A stretch of DNA of 64,000 nt from Erwinia psidii (lineage in GTDB: Bacteria; Pseudomonadota; Gammaproteobacteria; Enterobacterales; Enterobacteriaceae): NCBI RefSeq assembly GCF_003846135.1, contig NZ_RHHM01000012.1, positions 1 through 64,000 on the forward strand. Reading direction: 5' to 3'. Made by a program: the position numbers and the translations under genes. Each line of letters starts with the position of its first letter. Positions within the stretch are counted from its first letter, which is position 1. The notes beneath the pieces are model-generated. The model searched no databases. It had not been told where the DNA came from and saw nothing but the letters and a program-made list of their open reading frames with translations. Below, piece after piece: positions 52,401 through 61,229 of this stretch.

Positions 52401-53957
52401 CGGATCGATCGGTGGGTTAGTGACCTGAGCGAATTGCTGACGGAAATAGTCGTAAATCACCCGTGGTCGGCTGGAAAGCACGGCAAAAGGCGTATCATCA
52501 CCCATCGAGCCAACCGCTTCCTGGCCATTTTCCCCCAGTACACGAATAATAGAATCCAGTTCTTCGCTACTGTAGCCAAACTGCTTATGGAAGGTCGCCA
52601 GTAAATTATCATCCATTTCGCGGCTGCCCATCTGATCATCGGGCAGATTTTCGAACGGCACCAGGCGACGGACGTTTTTTTCCATCCACTCTTTATAAGG
52701 ATGACGGCTTTTCAGATCGTTATCGGTTTCGGCAGAGTGCAGAATGCGACCGGCACGGGTATCAATAACCATCAGCTCGCCAGGTCCTACGCGGCCTTTT
52801 TCCATCACCTCATCCGGCTGATAGTCCCAGATACCGACTTCAGAGGCACAGGTGATCAACTTGTCTTTAGTGATGACATAACGGGCAGGGCGCAAACCAT
52901 TACGGTCAAGGTTACAGGCGGCATAACGACCATCCGACATGACAATACCTGCGGGGCCGTCCCACGGTTCCATATGCATGGAGTTGAAATCAAAGAAATC
53001 ACGTAGTTCAGGGTCCATATCCGGGTTATTTTGCCACGCTGGCGGAACCAGCAGGCGCATGGCGCGGATCAGATCCATGCCGCCACTGAGGAACAGTTCC
53101 AGCATGTTATCCATGGAACTGGAGTCAGAACCGGTTTCATTAACAAAGGGGGCGGCATCCTGCAAATCGGGGATCAGCGGCGTGCGAAACTTGTAGGCAC
53201 GCGCTTTTGCCCACTGGCGGTTACCGGCGATAGTGTTGATTTCACCGTTGTGCGCCATATAGCGGAACGGTTGGGCCAGTGGCCAGCGTGGCACGGTATT
53301 GGTGGAAAAGCGCTGGTGGAACAGGCAGATGGCAGATTCGAGACGCAGGTCGGCCAGATCCAGGTAGAAGCGCGGCAGATCCGCCGGCATACACAGACCT
53401 TTATAGATGTTGACCTGGTTGGAGAAACTGCACACATAGAATTCTTTATCTTCGATGCGTTTTTCAATGCGGCGACGCGCCATATACAGGCGGCGCTCCA
53501 TATCGCGCGGACGCCAGCCAGCAGGGGCATTGATAAACAGTTGTTCGATACGTGGCATAGAGGAAAGCGCGATTTCGCCCAGCACATCCTGATTGATTGG
53601 CACTTCGCGCCAGCCAACCACGGAGAGGGTTTCACGTAAAACTTCTTCTTCGACAATACGACGACTTTCCTGTGCCAGCTCGTCATCCCGATTGAGGAAT
53701 AACATCCCCACCGCGTAGTTCTTGGCGAGGCGCCAGCCGCGCTCCTGCGCAACCACACGGAAAAAGCGATCGGGTTTTTGCAATAAAAGTCCACAGCCGT
53801 CACCGGTCTTGCCATCGGCAAGGATCGCGCCACGATGCTGCATTCTGGCCAGTGCGTGAATAGCAGTACGCACCACCTTGTGGCTAGGTTCGCCTTCTAT
53901 ATGGGCGATTAAGCCGAAACCACAGTTGTCCTTTTCAAGGGATTTATCGTACAACAT
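49500..53957 (-). CDS. gltB: Glutamate synthase (NADPH) large subunit GltB
   Basis: Converts glutamine and 2-oxoglutarate to two glutamates, the main ammonia-assimilation route with glutamine synthetase. Starting at 53957 (MLYDKSLEKDNCGFG), Cys11 is the amidotransferase nucleophile exposed by cleavage of a short propeptide. The 1485-aa sequence has the class II glutaminase (to about 420), a central domain, the FMN domain (SVKLVSEPGVGTIA, GYDGGTGASPLSS), Fe-S cysteines in CKYLRICHLNNCATG, and the C-terminal beta-helix. GGGAGG precedes the ATG. Confidence 0.98.
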   Translation of the reverse strand: MLYDKSLEKDNCGFGLIAHIEGEPSHKVVRTAIHALARMQHRGAILADGKTGDGCGLLLQKPDRFFRVVAQERGWRLAKNYAVGMLFLNRDDELAQESRRIVEEEVLRETLSVVGWREVPINQDVLGEIALSSMPRIEQLFINAPAGWRPRDMERRLYMARRRIEKRIEDKEFYVCSFSNQVNIYKGLCMPADLPRFYLDLADLRLESAICLFHQRFSTNTVPRWPLAQPFRYMAHNGEINTIAGNRQWAKARAYKFRTPLIPDLQDAAPFVNETGSDSSSMDNMLELFLSGGMDLIRAMRLLVPPAWQNNPDMDPELRDFFDFNSMHMEPWDGPAGIVMSDGRYAACNLDRNGLRPARYVITKDKLITCASEVGIWDYQPDEVMEKGRVGPGELMVIDTRAGRILHSAETDNDLKSRHPYKEWMEKNVRRLVPFENLPDDQMGSREMDDNLLATFHKQFGYSSEELDSIIRVLGENGQEAVGSMGDDTPFAVLSSRPRVIYDYFRQQFAQVTNPPIDPLREAHVMSLATSIGREMNVFCEAEGQAHRLSFKSPILLYSDFKQLTTQEEEFYRADTLDCTFDPAESSLKETILTLCDRAEQLVRNGTVLLVLSDRAISPTRLPVPAPMIVGAIQTRLVDKSLRCDANIIVETASARDPHHFAVLLGFGATAIYPYLAYESLAKMAESGVINKDNRSLMLNYRNGINKGLYKIMSKMGISTIASYRCSKLFEAVGLHRDVSDLCFQGVVSRIGGANYADFQQDLVNLSRRAWLQRKPLDHGGLLKYVHGGEYHAYNPDVVGTLQKAVNSGEYSDYQQYAKLVNERPVAALRDLLAVTPSGSAISLDDVEPASELYKRFDTAAMSIGALSPEAHESLAEAMNSLGGFSNSGEGGEDPARYGTNKVSRIKQVASGRFGVTPAYLVNADVIQIKVAQGAKPGEGGQLPGDKVTPYIAKLRYSVPGVTLISPPPHHDIYSIEDLAQLIFDLKQVNPKAMISVKLVSEPGVGTIATGVAKAYADLITIAGYDGGTGASPLSSVKYAGCPWELGLVETQQALVANGLRHKIRLQVDGGLKTGRDIIKAAILGAESFGFGTGPMVALGCKYLRICHLNNCATGVATQDEKLRKNHYHGLPYRVTNYFEFIARETRELMAELGVKRLVDLIGRTDLLTELDGFTARQQSLDLSALLKTALPMAGKTVYCTENNPPFDNAVLNKALLDQAMPFVEAKQSKTFYFDIRNTDRSVGATLSGAIALLHGDQGLASDPIKAHFNGTAGQSFGVWNAGGVELTLTGDANDYVGKGMAGGILAVRPPIGSAFRSHEATIIGNTCLYGATGGKLFAAGRAGERFAVRNSGAITVVEGIGDNGCEYMTGGIVCVLGRTGVNFGAGMTGGFAYVLDEDGEFRKRVNPELVEVLNVDELAIHEEHLRGLITEHVHHTGSSRGEEILANWPVWSSKFSLVKPKSSDVKALLGHRSRSAAELRVQAQ

Positions 53958-54024
53958 CTCAATGAACCTCCCCAGGCTCTGCGTGAGTCCCCGTGCCGAT
54001 AAAGGGCAGACGCAGTAAGGGTGT

Positions 54025-54064
54025 GGCGACAGGTTTGAGCTTAATGCTCACCTCTTGTGTCGCC
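54025..54064 (-). promoter_or_regulatory. Hairpin in the gltB leader
   Basis: On the minus strand GGCGACA pairs with TGTCGCC, and inside it GAGC pairs with GCTC around a 5-nt loop. It is a two-tier stem-loop about 70 nt upstream of the gltB ATG. It may shape the leader mRNA; no known riboswitch class is recognised. Confidence 0.5.
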
Positions 54065-55051
54065 CCTCTTGTCTGTCCTTTAGCATCGGTGTCACAAGTG
54101 TTATGAACTTGCTACAGAGGGAATCTCAATAACTGCATAAGAATGACGGGTTGAACACCCGTCCAGAAAGCTTCCAGCGGATTTCCAACTTATCGGGAAA
54201 GCGTACTCAGGTCAAATAGCCCTTACACTGTAGGCTTTTTTCGCTTTTTATGATTTATTTTTATGATTAATAAGGTTTTTTTTGCATTTTTTCTTGATGT
54301 TGGCATACCGTCATATGGCATTAAAGTGTGAGCTGTCACACTATAGTGCAGGCGACAAATCTCTGCACCATGCTGGCGCCAGGGTGATTGTTGGCATAAT
54401 ATTCTGCTATTATTACCTTGCTTGTTTAAATAAACTGTTTTTCGCCCGTTGTCTTATTTGAATCAAACCTGTCCACGTCATTAGTAAAATTAATTAGCCT
54501 TGGTGTGGTTAATTATTCATAAATAATGATTTTTTATTCATTTTAGTTGCCATGTTGTCGGGGGGTAACACGCTTATTACTTTGAAAATCCTCTGGCAGA
54601 AAAGCATTTTTCTGTATCTAGCCAGAACCATGCATTATGCAATAACTGAAAACAGTCTAAGGCAATTTTTCACTGGTTTACGTAATGAAAAAAAGGCGTT
54701 GTGAGTGTCATCCTGTATAGCGCTTCCTTGCCTGAAGGCAAAGCATACTGCTGCTTTACCGCTAATGCGCCTGAAGAACGCTCACACGACAATGGTTGGC
54801 AATCACGGTTGCGCACACCTTTAAAAACCTCTTCCTCTCTGGAATTTAAGCAGATTGTGCCGCTATACGTCGGCCCGCTTATGAGCACTGTCGTAGCAAC
54901 ACACTGTTCGCCGTGGCGTTAATTGCGATTTATTCATTTATCAGTCGGTCCGCCTGCACTAATTGAGTGCGAAGTAAGGTAAATACTGGCCGCGTTGGTC
55001 TTTTAAGCTTTTACGGTATGATTGAAAAGACCGCCCCGGAGGGAGTTTTTT
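54065..55051. other. Gene-free interval between gltB and arcB
   Basis: About 1 kb, AT-rich from 54220 to 54660, which should contain the gltB control region (Lrp-type sites would suit the A/T-rich part) and the arcB promoter. E. coli carries yhcC here; I find no trace of its radical-SAM cysteine motif. Short open frames (54701-54922 plus, 54670-54888 minus) overlap each other and have no family features. Confidence 0.55.
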
Positions 55052-57388
55052 ATGAAACAAATTCGTTTGTTAGCTCAGTATTATGTCGATTTGATGGTGA
55101 AACTGGGCCTGGTTCGTTTTTCTCTTTTGCTGGCTTCTGCATTGGTAGTGCTGGCAATGGTTGTGCAGATGGCTGTGACAATGGTATTGCACGGCCATGT
55201 TGAAAGCATTGATATGGTTCGTTCGGTGTTTTTTGGCCTGCTGATCACCCCCTGGGCAGTTTATTTTCTCTCTGTTGTGGTGGAACAGCTCGAAGAGTCC
55301 CGTCAGCGGCTTTCGCGTCTGGTAGACAAACTTGAGGAGATGCGACATCGCGATCTGGCGTTAAATCAGCAGATGAAAGAAAACATCACTCAGCTCAACC
55401 AGGAAATTGCCGATCGTATCCGGGCTGAAAAAGCACGTTTGCAGGTGGTTGATAAACTCACCGAAGAGATGGCCCGGCGTGAGCAGGCTCAGATTGAGCT
55501 GGAACAGCAGTCCATCTTTTTGCGCTCTTTCCTTGATGCTTCCCCCGATCTTGTTTTTTATCGCAACATTGATCAGCAATTCTCCGGCTGTAATCGCGCA
55601 ATGGAATTGTTGACTGGTAAAAGTGAGAAGCAGCTGATTGGTCTGACACCGCGTGATGTTTATGACAAGGAAGGTGCAACTAAAGTGCTTGAAACGGATG
55701 AAAAAGTTTTCCGGCATAATGTCTCATTGACCTATGAGCAGTGGCTGCAATACCCGGATGGCAGAAAAGCCTGTTTTGAGATCCGTAAGGTGCCATATTA
55801 TGACCGGGTAGGTAAACGAAGTGGGCTGATGGGTTTTGGGCGCGATATTACGGAGCGTAAGCGCTACCAGGACGCGTTGGAAAATGCAAGCAGGGAAAAG
55901 ACCACATTTATCTCAACAATCAGCCACGAGCTTCGTACGCCGCTTAATGGCATTGTCGGCCTGAGTCGCATCCTCTTGGATACGGAACTGGATCCTGAAC
56001 AGCTGAAATACCTCAAAACCATCCATGTGTCGGCTATTACGCTTGGGAACATCTTCAATGACGTTATTGAGATGGACAAGATAGAGCGGCGTAAAGTGCA
56101 GCTGGATAACCAGCCCGTTGACTTTACCGGTTTTCTGGCCGATCTGGAAAATCTCTCCGGCCTGTTGGTACAGCCGAAAGGCTTAAAGTTTATGTTACAA
56201 CCTGAGTTGCCTTTGCCTCATACCATTATTACCGATGGAACGCGCCTGCGGCAGATTCTGTGGAACCTCATTGGGAATGCGGTGAAATTCACCGGTAAGG
56301 GTAGCATTGTGGTTCGGGTTAGCTATCAGACGGAAGAGTGCCTGCGGTTTGAGGTGGAAGATTCCGGTATGGGTATCCCGCAGGATGAGCAGGACAAAAT
56401 TTTTGCCATGTATTACCAGGTGAAAGATCAGCACGGCGGTAAACCTGCAACGGGAACGGGGATCGGCCTGGCCGTTTCCCGGCGTCTGGCACAAAGTATG
56501 GGCGGGGATATTACGGTACGCAGTGCGACAGGCGCAGGCTCCTGTTTTACTCTCACCGTCATGGCTCCACGGATTTCACAACCGGATGATGAACAACCAG
56601 CAACGGACGATCTGCCGTTACCGGCGCTGCACGTATTGCTGGTGGAAGATATTGAACTCAATGTAGTGGTGGCTCGTTCAGTGCTGGAAAAATTGGGAAA
56701 CAGTGTTGAGGTGGCGATGACCGGAGAGGACGCGCTGACCATGTTCGAGCCGGATGGATTTGATCTGGTATTGCTGGATATTCAGTTGCCGGATATGACC
56801 GGTCTGGATGTGGCGAGAGAAATTCATCAACGCCACATCGGTAAGCATATACCGCCGCTGGTCGCACTGACGGCAAATGTGCTCAGGGATAAGCAGGAAT
56901 ACCTTGATGCAGGAATGGACGATGTATTAAGTAAACCGCTTGCTGTACCGGCACTCACCGCGATTATTAAGAAGTACTGGGATCATCAGCAATATGATGA
57001 TCACGTCCAGCATGACAGAATGAACGAAGAAAAACGTGGGCTGCTGGATACCGATATGCTGCAAGGCTATATTGAGCTGGTTGGTGCAAAACTGATCCAC
57101 CAGAGTTTGGAAATGTTTGAACAGATGATGCCTGGATATCTGGCGGTCCTGGATTCCAACATGATGGCGCGCGATCAGAAAGGCATAGTGGAAGAGGGAC
57201 ACAAAATTAAAGGCGCGGCTGGTTCGGTAGGGCTGGTGCATTTGCAGCAACTGGCGAAACAGATTCAAAGTCCTGAACTACCAGCCTGGTGGGACAATGT
57301 ACAGGAATGGATAGATGAGCTGAAACAGGAGTGGCGAAATGATGTTGATGTACTTCGGGAGTGGGTTACTGCGCTGGAAAAAAAATGA
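55052..57388 (+). CDS. arcB: Aerobic respiration control sensor kinase ArcB
   Basis: Tripartite hybrid kinase that senses quinone redox state and phosphorylates ArcA. The start at 55052 (MKQIRLLAQYYVDLM) follows GGAGGGAG; 778 aa as in E. coli. Two membrane helices (about 20-48 and 55-77), a coiled coil, a PAS domain with redox Cys180 and Cys241, and the kinase with His292 in TISHELRTPLNGIVG are present. The receiver Asp is in LVLLDIQLPDM, and the HPt His in EEGHKIKGAAGSVGL near 717. ArcA is not in the window. Confidence 0.98.
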   Translation: MKQIRLLAQYYVDLMVKLGLVRFSLLLASALVVLAMVVQMAVTMVLHGHVESIDMVRSVFFGLLITPWAVYFLSVVVEQLEESRQRLSRLVDKLEEMRHRDLALNQQMKENITQLNQEIADRIRAEKARLQVVDKLTEEMARREQAQIELEQQSIFLRSFLDASPDLVFYRNIDQQFSGCNRAMELLTGKSEKQLIGLTPRDVYDKEGATKVLETDEKVFRHNVSLTYEQWLQYPDGRKACFEIRKVPYYDRVGKRSGLMGFGRDITERKRYQDALENASREKTTFISTISHELRTPLNGIVGLSRILLDTELDPEQLKYLKTIHVSAITLGNIFNDVIEMDKIERRKVQLDNQPVDFTGFLADLENLSGLLVQPKGLKFMLQPELPLPHTIITDGTRLRQILWNLIGNAVKFTGKGSIVVRVSYQTEECLRFEVEDSGMGIPQDEQDKIFAMYYQVKDQHGGKPATGTGIGLAVSRRLAQSMGGDITVRSATGAGSCFTLTVMAPRISQPDDEQPATDDLPLPALHVLLVEDIELNVVVARSVLEKLGNSVEVAMTGEDALTMFEPDGFDLVLLDIQLPDMTGLDVAREIHQRHIGKHIPPLVALTANVLRDKQEYLDAGMDDVLSKPLAVPALTAIIKKYWDHQQYDDHVQHDRMNEEKRGLLDTDMLQGYIELVGAKLIHQSLEMFEQMMPGYLAVLDSNMMARDQKGIVEEGHKIKGAAGSVGLVHLQQLAKQIQSPELPAWWDNVQEWIDELKQEWRNDVDVLREWVTALEKK

Positions 57389-57498
57389 CCCCGACCGGAG
57401 TCGGGGTGCGCGAATACTGCGCCAACACCAGGGAAAAGAGTAACCTGCGCTATTCTGATAGGAATATAAAGGCACAGGCAAGGTATTGGTTAAAACGC
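57378..57498 (-). ncRNA. arcZ: Hfq-binding small RNA ArcZ
   Basis: The minus strand directly after arcB carries the ArcZ core, TTTCCCTGGTGTTGGCGCAG followed by TATTCGCGC (57408-57436). It ends in an ACCCCGAC/GTCGGGGT hairpin (57388-57407) and eight T residues ending at 57378. The 5' half (CCTTGCCTGTGCC...) partly matches E. coli ArcZ. Counting from a TAAGGT -10-like box (57508-57513) puts the start near 57498, a length of about 121 nt as in E. coli. ArcZ activates rpoS translation and represses motility and other mRNAs. Its 3' tail overlaps the arcB stop, converging with arcB, as in E. coli where it lies beside arcB and is repressed by ArcA. Confidence 0.9.
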
Positions 57499-58256
57499 TT
57501 AAGCACCACCTTAGCAAATCTTACATCACATGTTACCAGATTCATTAAAATCTGTGATGTTGAACAGCGTTTCACAACAGAAAACATTAATTTGATGATA
57601 CAGTCAAGCACGGAATGAATTTATACGCGATATTGCTCAATAAATGTACATATTTGGTGTTTTTTATGTGTCTTACAGCTACAAGTTCCCATAACTGCTT
57701 CCAACGATCGCTAGCAGTAATGCTGGATAAAACTCTCTACAACGGGAAAATATTTAACTGACTGTAAAACATATTTTTTGTGAGATTGCTGTCTCTGATG
57801 CAAAATGATTTCCTGACGGATTTCCGAAACGCTTTTTGAAAGGTTTTTCAAATCAGTTTTGCAAAAACAATAGCCCAATCTTTGCTGCCAGATGCATTGC
57901 CAGTATCTCCTGCAAAAAGTCCTTGGATCGTCTTAGTATGGTGATATACGCGCTGTAAGATTAATTTTTTAAAAGCCAAATGATGAAATCCATAAGATAT
58001 GTGAATCTTTTTTTTTGCATTCTCCAGTTACGCGCAACATGTGCATCATGCTCTGTCATATTGTTTAGTGAATAAAACAATGCCTGGTGATGTGGAAGTG
58101 GTTGAAGCCGTTGAGGCATTTAATTACTCCTGAGGACAGAAGGGCGCATTACAGAATTTTTTATCAACTGATCAGACCATCTTGTCTAATGAGGCGCAGG
58201 TGTTCACTGCGATAAATTGTTCAGGAATTAATTAAGAATGTTATGGGTACCCCTGT
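57499..58256. other. Gene-free interval between arcZ and mtgA
   Basis: About 760 bp, AT-rich, containing the arcZ promoter region. An inverted repeat ACATCACA / TGTGATGT (57523-57530, 57553-57560) lies just upstream of arcZ. elbB, found here in E. coli, is absent, and no degraded trace of it is visible. Confidence 0.55.
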
Positions 58257-58976
58257 ATGAAGCAGTCTGAGAACACAGCTTTTCAGCTTATTAAGAAAGG
58301 CATTTTAAAACCCCTGATTTACATAACAGGGTTGTGGTTGGCTGGAATTGTGCTGTTTTCCTTTCTTCCGGTTCCTTTTTCTGCGGTGATGGTTGAGCGT
58401 CAACTGGCAGCATGGTTTAGCGGTGATTTCGGCTATATGGCTCATTCTGACTGGACTGAGATGGACGATATTGCTCCCTGGATGCCACTGGCAGTAATAG
58501 CATCAGAGGATCAAAAATTCCCTGAACATTGGGGATTTGACGTAAAGGCTATTCAGACCGTTCTGGAAAGCGATGACAGACGGATCAGGGGTGCATCCAC
58601 GCTGTCGCAACAGACGGCGAAAAACATGTTTTTATGGGATGGGCGCAGCTGGGTGCGAAAAGGCCTTGAAGCAGGTCTGACAGTGGGCATTGAAACGGTA
58701 TGGACCAAGAGAAGAATTCTGACTGTTTATTTGAATGTGGCTGAGTTTGGTAACGGTGTATTTGGCGTCGAGGAGGCCTCGCAACGCTATTTTCACAAGC
58801 CAGCCAGTCGTATGACCATGTCAGAGGCAGCATTGTTGGCTGCGGTACTGCCAAATCCGATTCGCTTCAGGGTGGAGGCACCTTCTGCCTATATTCGTCA
58901 ACGACAACAGTGGATTTTGCGTCAAATGCGCCAACTGGGCGGAGAAGGTTTTTTGAGAGAGCATAAATTGCGTTAA
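58257..58976 (+). CDS. mtgA: Monofunctional peptidoglycan glycosyltransferase MtgA
   Basis: Inner-membrane glycosyltransferase that polymerises lipid II without transpeptidase activity. The 239-aa protein has one N-terminal helix (about 18-38) and GT51 motifs: [16 protein letters not shown] with the catalytic Glu (about 79-94), [47 protein letters not shown], and [11 protein letters not shown]. The ribosome site is weak. Convergent with npr. Confidence 0.96.
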   Translation: MKQSENTAFQLIKKGILKPLIYITGLWLAGIVLFSFLPVPFSAVMVERQLAAWFSGDFGYMAHSDWTEMDDIAPWMPLAVIASEDQKFPEHWGFDVKAIQTVLESDDRRIRGASTLSQQTAKNMFLWDGRSWVRKGLEAGLTVGIETVWTKRRILTVYLNVAEFGNGVFGVEEASQRYFHKPASRMTMSEAALLAAVLPNPIRFRVEAPSAYIRQRQQWILRQMRQLGGEGFLREHKLR

Positions 58977-58986
58977 CTGCGGATGT

Positions 58987-59010
58987 GCCAGGAAGACAGA
59001 ATTTCCTGGC
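58987..59010. terminator. Hairpin between convergent mtgA and npr
   Basis: GCCAGGAA / TTCCTGGC 8-bp stem with an 8-nt loop in the 45-bp gap. No long T-run on either side, so it is moderate evidence. Confidence 0.55.
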
Positions 59011-59021
59011 GCTGAGGTATA

Positions 59022-59294
59022 TCAGTCCTCGTCGAAACCCGCATTAAACAGTTCAATTACCGCCGCCAGTGCTTTTTCTTCTTCCGGGCCTGTTGCCTCA
59101 ATTTCGATATGCCCTCCTTTTGCTGAATCCAGCATCAACAGGGCGATAACACTACTGGCTTCTGCCTCTGTCCCACTCTCATTCCGTAACAGCACTTCTG
59201 CCTCAAAGCTCTGCACCAGTTCGAAAAGCTTCATTGCCGGGCGTGCGTGCATTCCCAGCTTATTTTTAATCTCAACGGTTTGTCTGACTGTCAT
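59022..59294 (-). CDS. ptsO: Phosphocarrier protein NPr of the nitrogen PTS
   Basis: HPr paralogue passing phosphate from EI-Ntr (PtsP) to PtsN. The 90-aa sequence has active His16 in [17 protein letters not shown] and the regulatory Ser region [17 protein letters not shown]. Its start overlaps the rapZ stop by 4 bp. Last gene of the rpoN cluster. Confidence 0.96.
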   Translation of the reverse strand: MTVRQTVEIKNKLGMHARPAMKLFELVQSFEAEVLLRNESGTEAEASSVIALLMLDSAKGGHIEIEATGPEEEKALAAVIELFNAGFDED

Positions 59295-60145
59295 GATTTG
59301 CGTTTTTCCAGGGTACGGTGACGGGATTGCACGTTTTTACCGCGTGAACGAAAGTATTCGGCCAGCTGTTCAGCAATGTAAACTGAACGGTGCTTACCGC
59401 CGGTACAGCCAATGGCGACGGTAAGGTAGCTACGGTTATTGGTTTCCAGCATTGGCAACCACAATTCCAGATAACTACGGGTCTGGTAGATAAAATTGTG
59501 TACTTCAGTATGGCGATCCAGGAACGCAGCCACAGGGCGATCGAGACCGGTCATCGGGCGTAACTTAGGATCCCAGTGTGGGTTAGGGAGAAATCTAACG
59601 TCAAAGACGTAATCCGCATCAATCGGGATACCATGCTTGAAACCAAATGACTCGAAAACCATTGTCAGTTCACGTTCGCGTTTACCCAGCAGACGGGTAC
59701 GTAGCATCTCAGCCAGCTCGTGAACCGACATTTCAGAAGTATCAACGATCAGATCTGCTTTTGATCGTAAAGGCTCCAATAAGTCGTTTTCTTCATCAAT
59801 GGCGCTTTCCAGTGACAGGTTTTTATTTGAAAGGGGATGCAGCCGACGGGTGTCGCTGTAACGGCGGATCAGCGTATTTCGGTCAGCATCCAGAAAAAGC
59901 AGCTGGGGAGAGAAACTCTCAGGGAGATTAGTCAGCGCTCTTTCGAACACTTCAGGCGATTCCGGCATGTTACGCACATCAATGCTGACTGCCGCAGAAA
60001 TATTGCGGTCCACCAGAGAATTTGCCAGTTCTGGCAGAAGCACGACGGGCAGGTTATCCACGCAGTAGAAGCCCATATCTTCCAGCGCCCGCAACGCCAC
60101 TGACTTGCCTGAGCCAGATCGACCACTAACGATCATCAGCACCAT
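59291..60145 (-). CDS. rapZ: RNase adapter protein RapZ
   Basis: RNA-binding adaptor presenting GlmZ sRNA to RNase E and sensing glucosamine-6-phosphate, so controlling glmS and cell-wall precursors. The 284-aa protein has Walker [18 protein letters not shown] (about 5-21), Walker B-like [13 protein letters not shown], and the C-terminal domain with [21 protein letters not shown]. It ends with the basic RNA-binding tail [18 protein letters not shown]. Between ptsN and npr. Confidence 0.97.
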   Translation of the reverse strand: MVLMIVSGRSGSGKSVALRALEDMGFYCVDNLPVVLLPELANSLVDRNISAAVSIDVRNMPESPEVFERALTNLPESFSPQLLFLDADRNTLIRRYSDTRRLHPLSNKNLSLESAIDEENDLLEPLRSKADLIVDTSEMSVHELAEMLRTRLLGKRERELTMVFESFGFKHGIPIDADYVFDVRFLPNPHWDPKLRPMTGLDRPVAAFLDRHTEVHNFIYQTRSYLELWLPMLETNNRSYLTVAIGCTGGKHRSVYIAEQLAEYFRSRGKNVQSRHRTLEKRKS

Positions 60146-60216
60146 GACTTGTTCTCCTGATTGGTCGGTTAGCGACTATTCATTGTTTTCAAGGGGGATG
60201 CCTTAGCCTGTCGTCT

Positions 60217-60720
60217 TCATCTTTCAGATGAGGCCAGGCCCCTTTCTTCAGGGCTTTCTGCCATGATCTCGAAAAGTTCTTCATCACTCTGTGCCGCTCG
60301 CAGGCGGCGGCAAACCGTTTTATCGGCAAGACGTTTAGCGACAAGTGACAAAGTATGCAAATGCGTTTTGCACTGATCGGCGGGTACCAGTAATGCAAAC
60401 AGCAAATCAACTGGCTGATTATCTATCGCGTCGAAAGCCACTGGCTGATCGAGGCGAATAAAAACGCCGACCGCACGCAACGTATCCTCAACCAGTTTAC
60501 CGTGTGGAATCGCGATGCCGTTGCCAATGCCGGTACTGCCCATACGTTCACGAGTCAGGACAGCTTCGAAAATCGTTTGATGCGGCAGATTGAGTTGTTT
60601 AGCTGCTAACTCACTGATAATTTCCAGCGCCCGCTTTTTGCTTTGGCAATGTACGCCGTTGCGGGTGCATGAGAGACTCAGTACCGAGCTCAGTTCCAGT
60701 GTTAATTCATTGTTCATCAT
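60217..60720 (-). CDS. ptsN: PTS IIA-like nitrogen regulatory protein PtsN
   Basis: EIIA-Ntr, the output of the nitrogen PTS, which regulates potassium transport and other systems. I start at 60720 (MMNNELTLELSSVL), giving 167 aa and matching the family; the frame extends to 60753. Phosphorylated His lies in NGIAIPHGKLVEDTL (about residue 73). QPVDLLFALLVPADQCKTHLHTLSLVAK is typical. Confidence 0.96.
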   Translation of the reverse strand: MMNNELTLELSSVLSLSCTRNGVHCQSKKRALEIISELAAKQLNLPHQTIFEAVLTRERMGSTGIGNGIAIPHGKLVEDTLRAVGVFIRLDQPVAFDAIDNQPVDLLFALLVPADQCKTHLHTLSLVAKRLADKTVCRRLRAAQSDEELFEIMAESPEERGLASSER

Positions 60721-60822
60721 AGTTTCACTTACGTATTTATCTTCGCCTGGCAAGTTGGCTGATTGAAGGTATGCAATATACCTTTTTTGCCATTGATCAA
60801 TAGCTCATGCCTTATTGATTAA

Positions 60823-60854
60823 CGGCCCGTACCTTGTGAGTAAAGTACGGGCCG
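60823..60854. repeat. Inverted repeat between hpf and ptsN
   Basis: CGGCCCGTAC / GTACGGGCCG, a perfect 10-bp stem with a 12-nt loop in the 200-bp gap. No T-run follows. It may be an mRNA processing or stabilising structure inside the rpoN-hpf-ptsN transcript. Confidence 0.55.
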
Positions 60855-60920
60855 ACACATCTTACGTCACGTTCTTATTAAATAGAGGTGGCGAAAAAAT
60901 ATCCAATTTCTGAGTGAAAT

Positions 60921-61208
60921 TTAATGCTGTTTCAGTTTGTTTTTATGTTTATTGAGCTGGCGTGCCAGCTTATCTATTAAGCCATCAATCGCTGCGTACA
61001 TGTCTTTTTCTTCTGAAGTGGCATGCAACTCGCCGCCATTCACATGCAGGGTCGCATCGGCGATTTGCGTCACTTTTTCAACCTTGAGAACAATATACAC
61101 CTGATTGATCCGGTCAAAATACTGCTCCAGCTTGGCAAATTTAGCCGTTACAAACTCACGTAATGGTTCAGTAATTTCTACATGTTGTCCGGTAATATTG
61201 AGTTGCAT
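60921..61208 (-). CDS. hpf: Ribosome hibernation promoting factor HPF (short form)
   Basis: Binds 30S near the decoding centre and helps form inactive 100S ribosome dimers in stationary phase. The 95-aa sequence starts MQLNITGQHVEITEPLREFV and has ATLHVNGGELHATSEEKDMYAAIDGLIDKL, with a basic C-terminus KHKNKLKQH. Length identifies the short form. 21 bp after rpoN. Confidence 0.97.
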   Translation of the reverse strand: MQLNITGQHVEITEPLREFVTAKFAKLEQYFDRINQVYIVLKVEKVTQIADATLHVNGGELHATSEEKDMYAAIDGLIDKLARQLNKHKNKLKQH

Positions 61209-61229
61209 ACGCTTTCCTTATCTGTTCAA

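Noticed and set aside
54701-54922. 73-aa plus-strand ORF between gltB and arcB
   Set aside because: An equal-sized ORF overlaps on the other strand; neither has recognisable motifs, and it is not yhcC.
57551-57577. CRP site near arcZ (TGTGATG...TTTCACA)
   Set aside because: The TGTGA and TCACA halves are 13-14 bp apart instead of 6.
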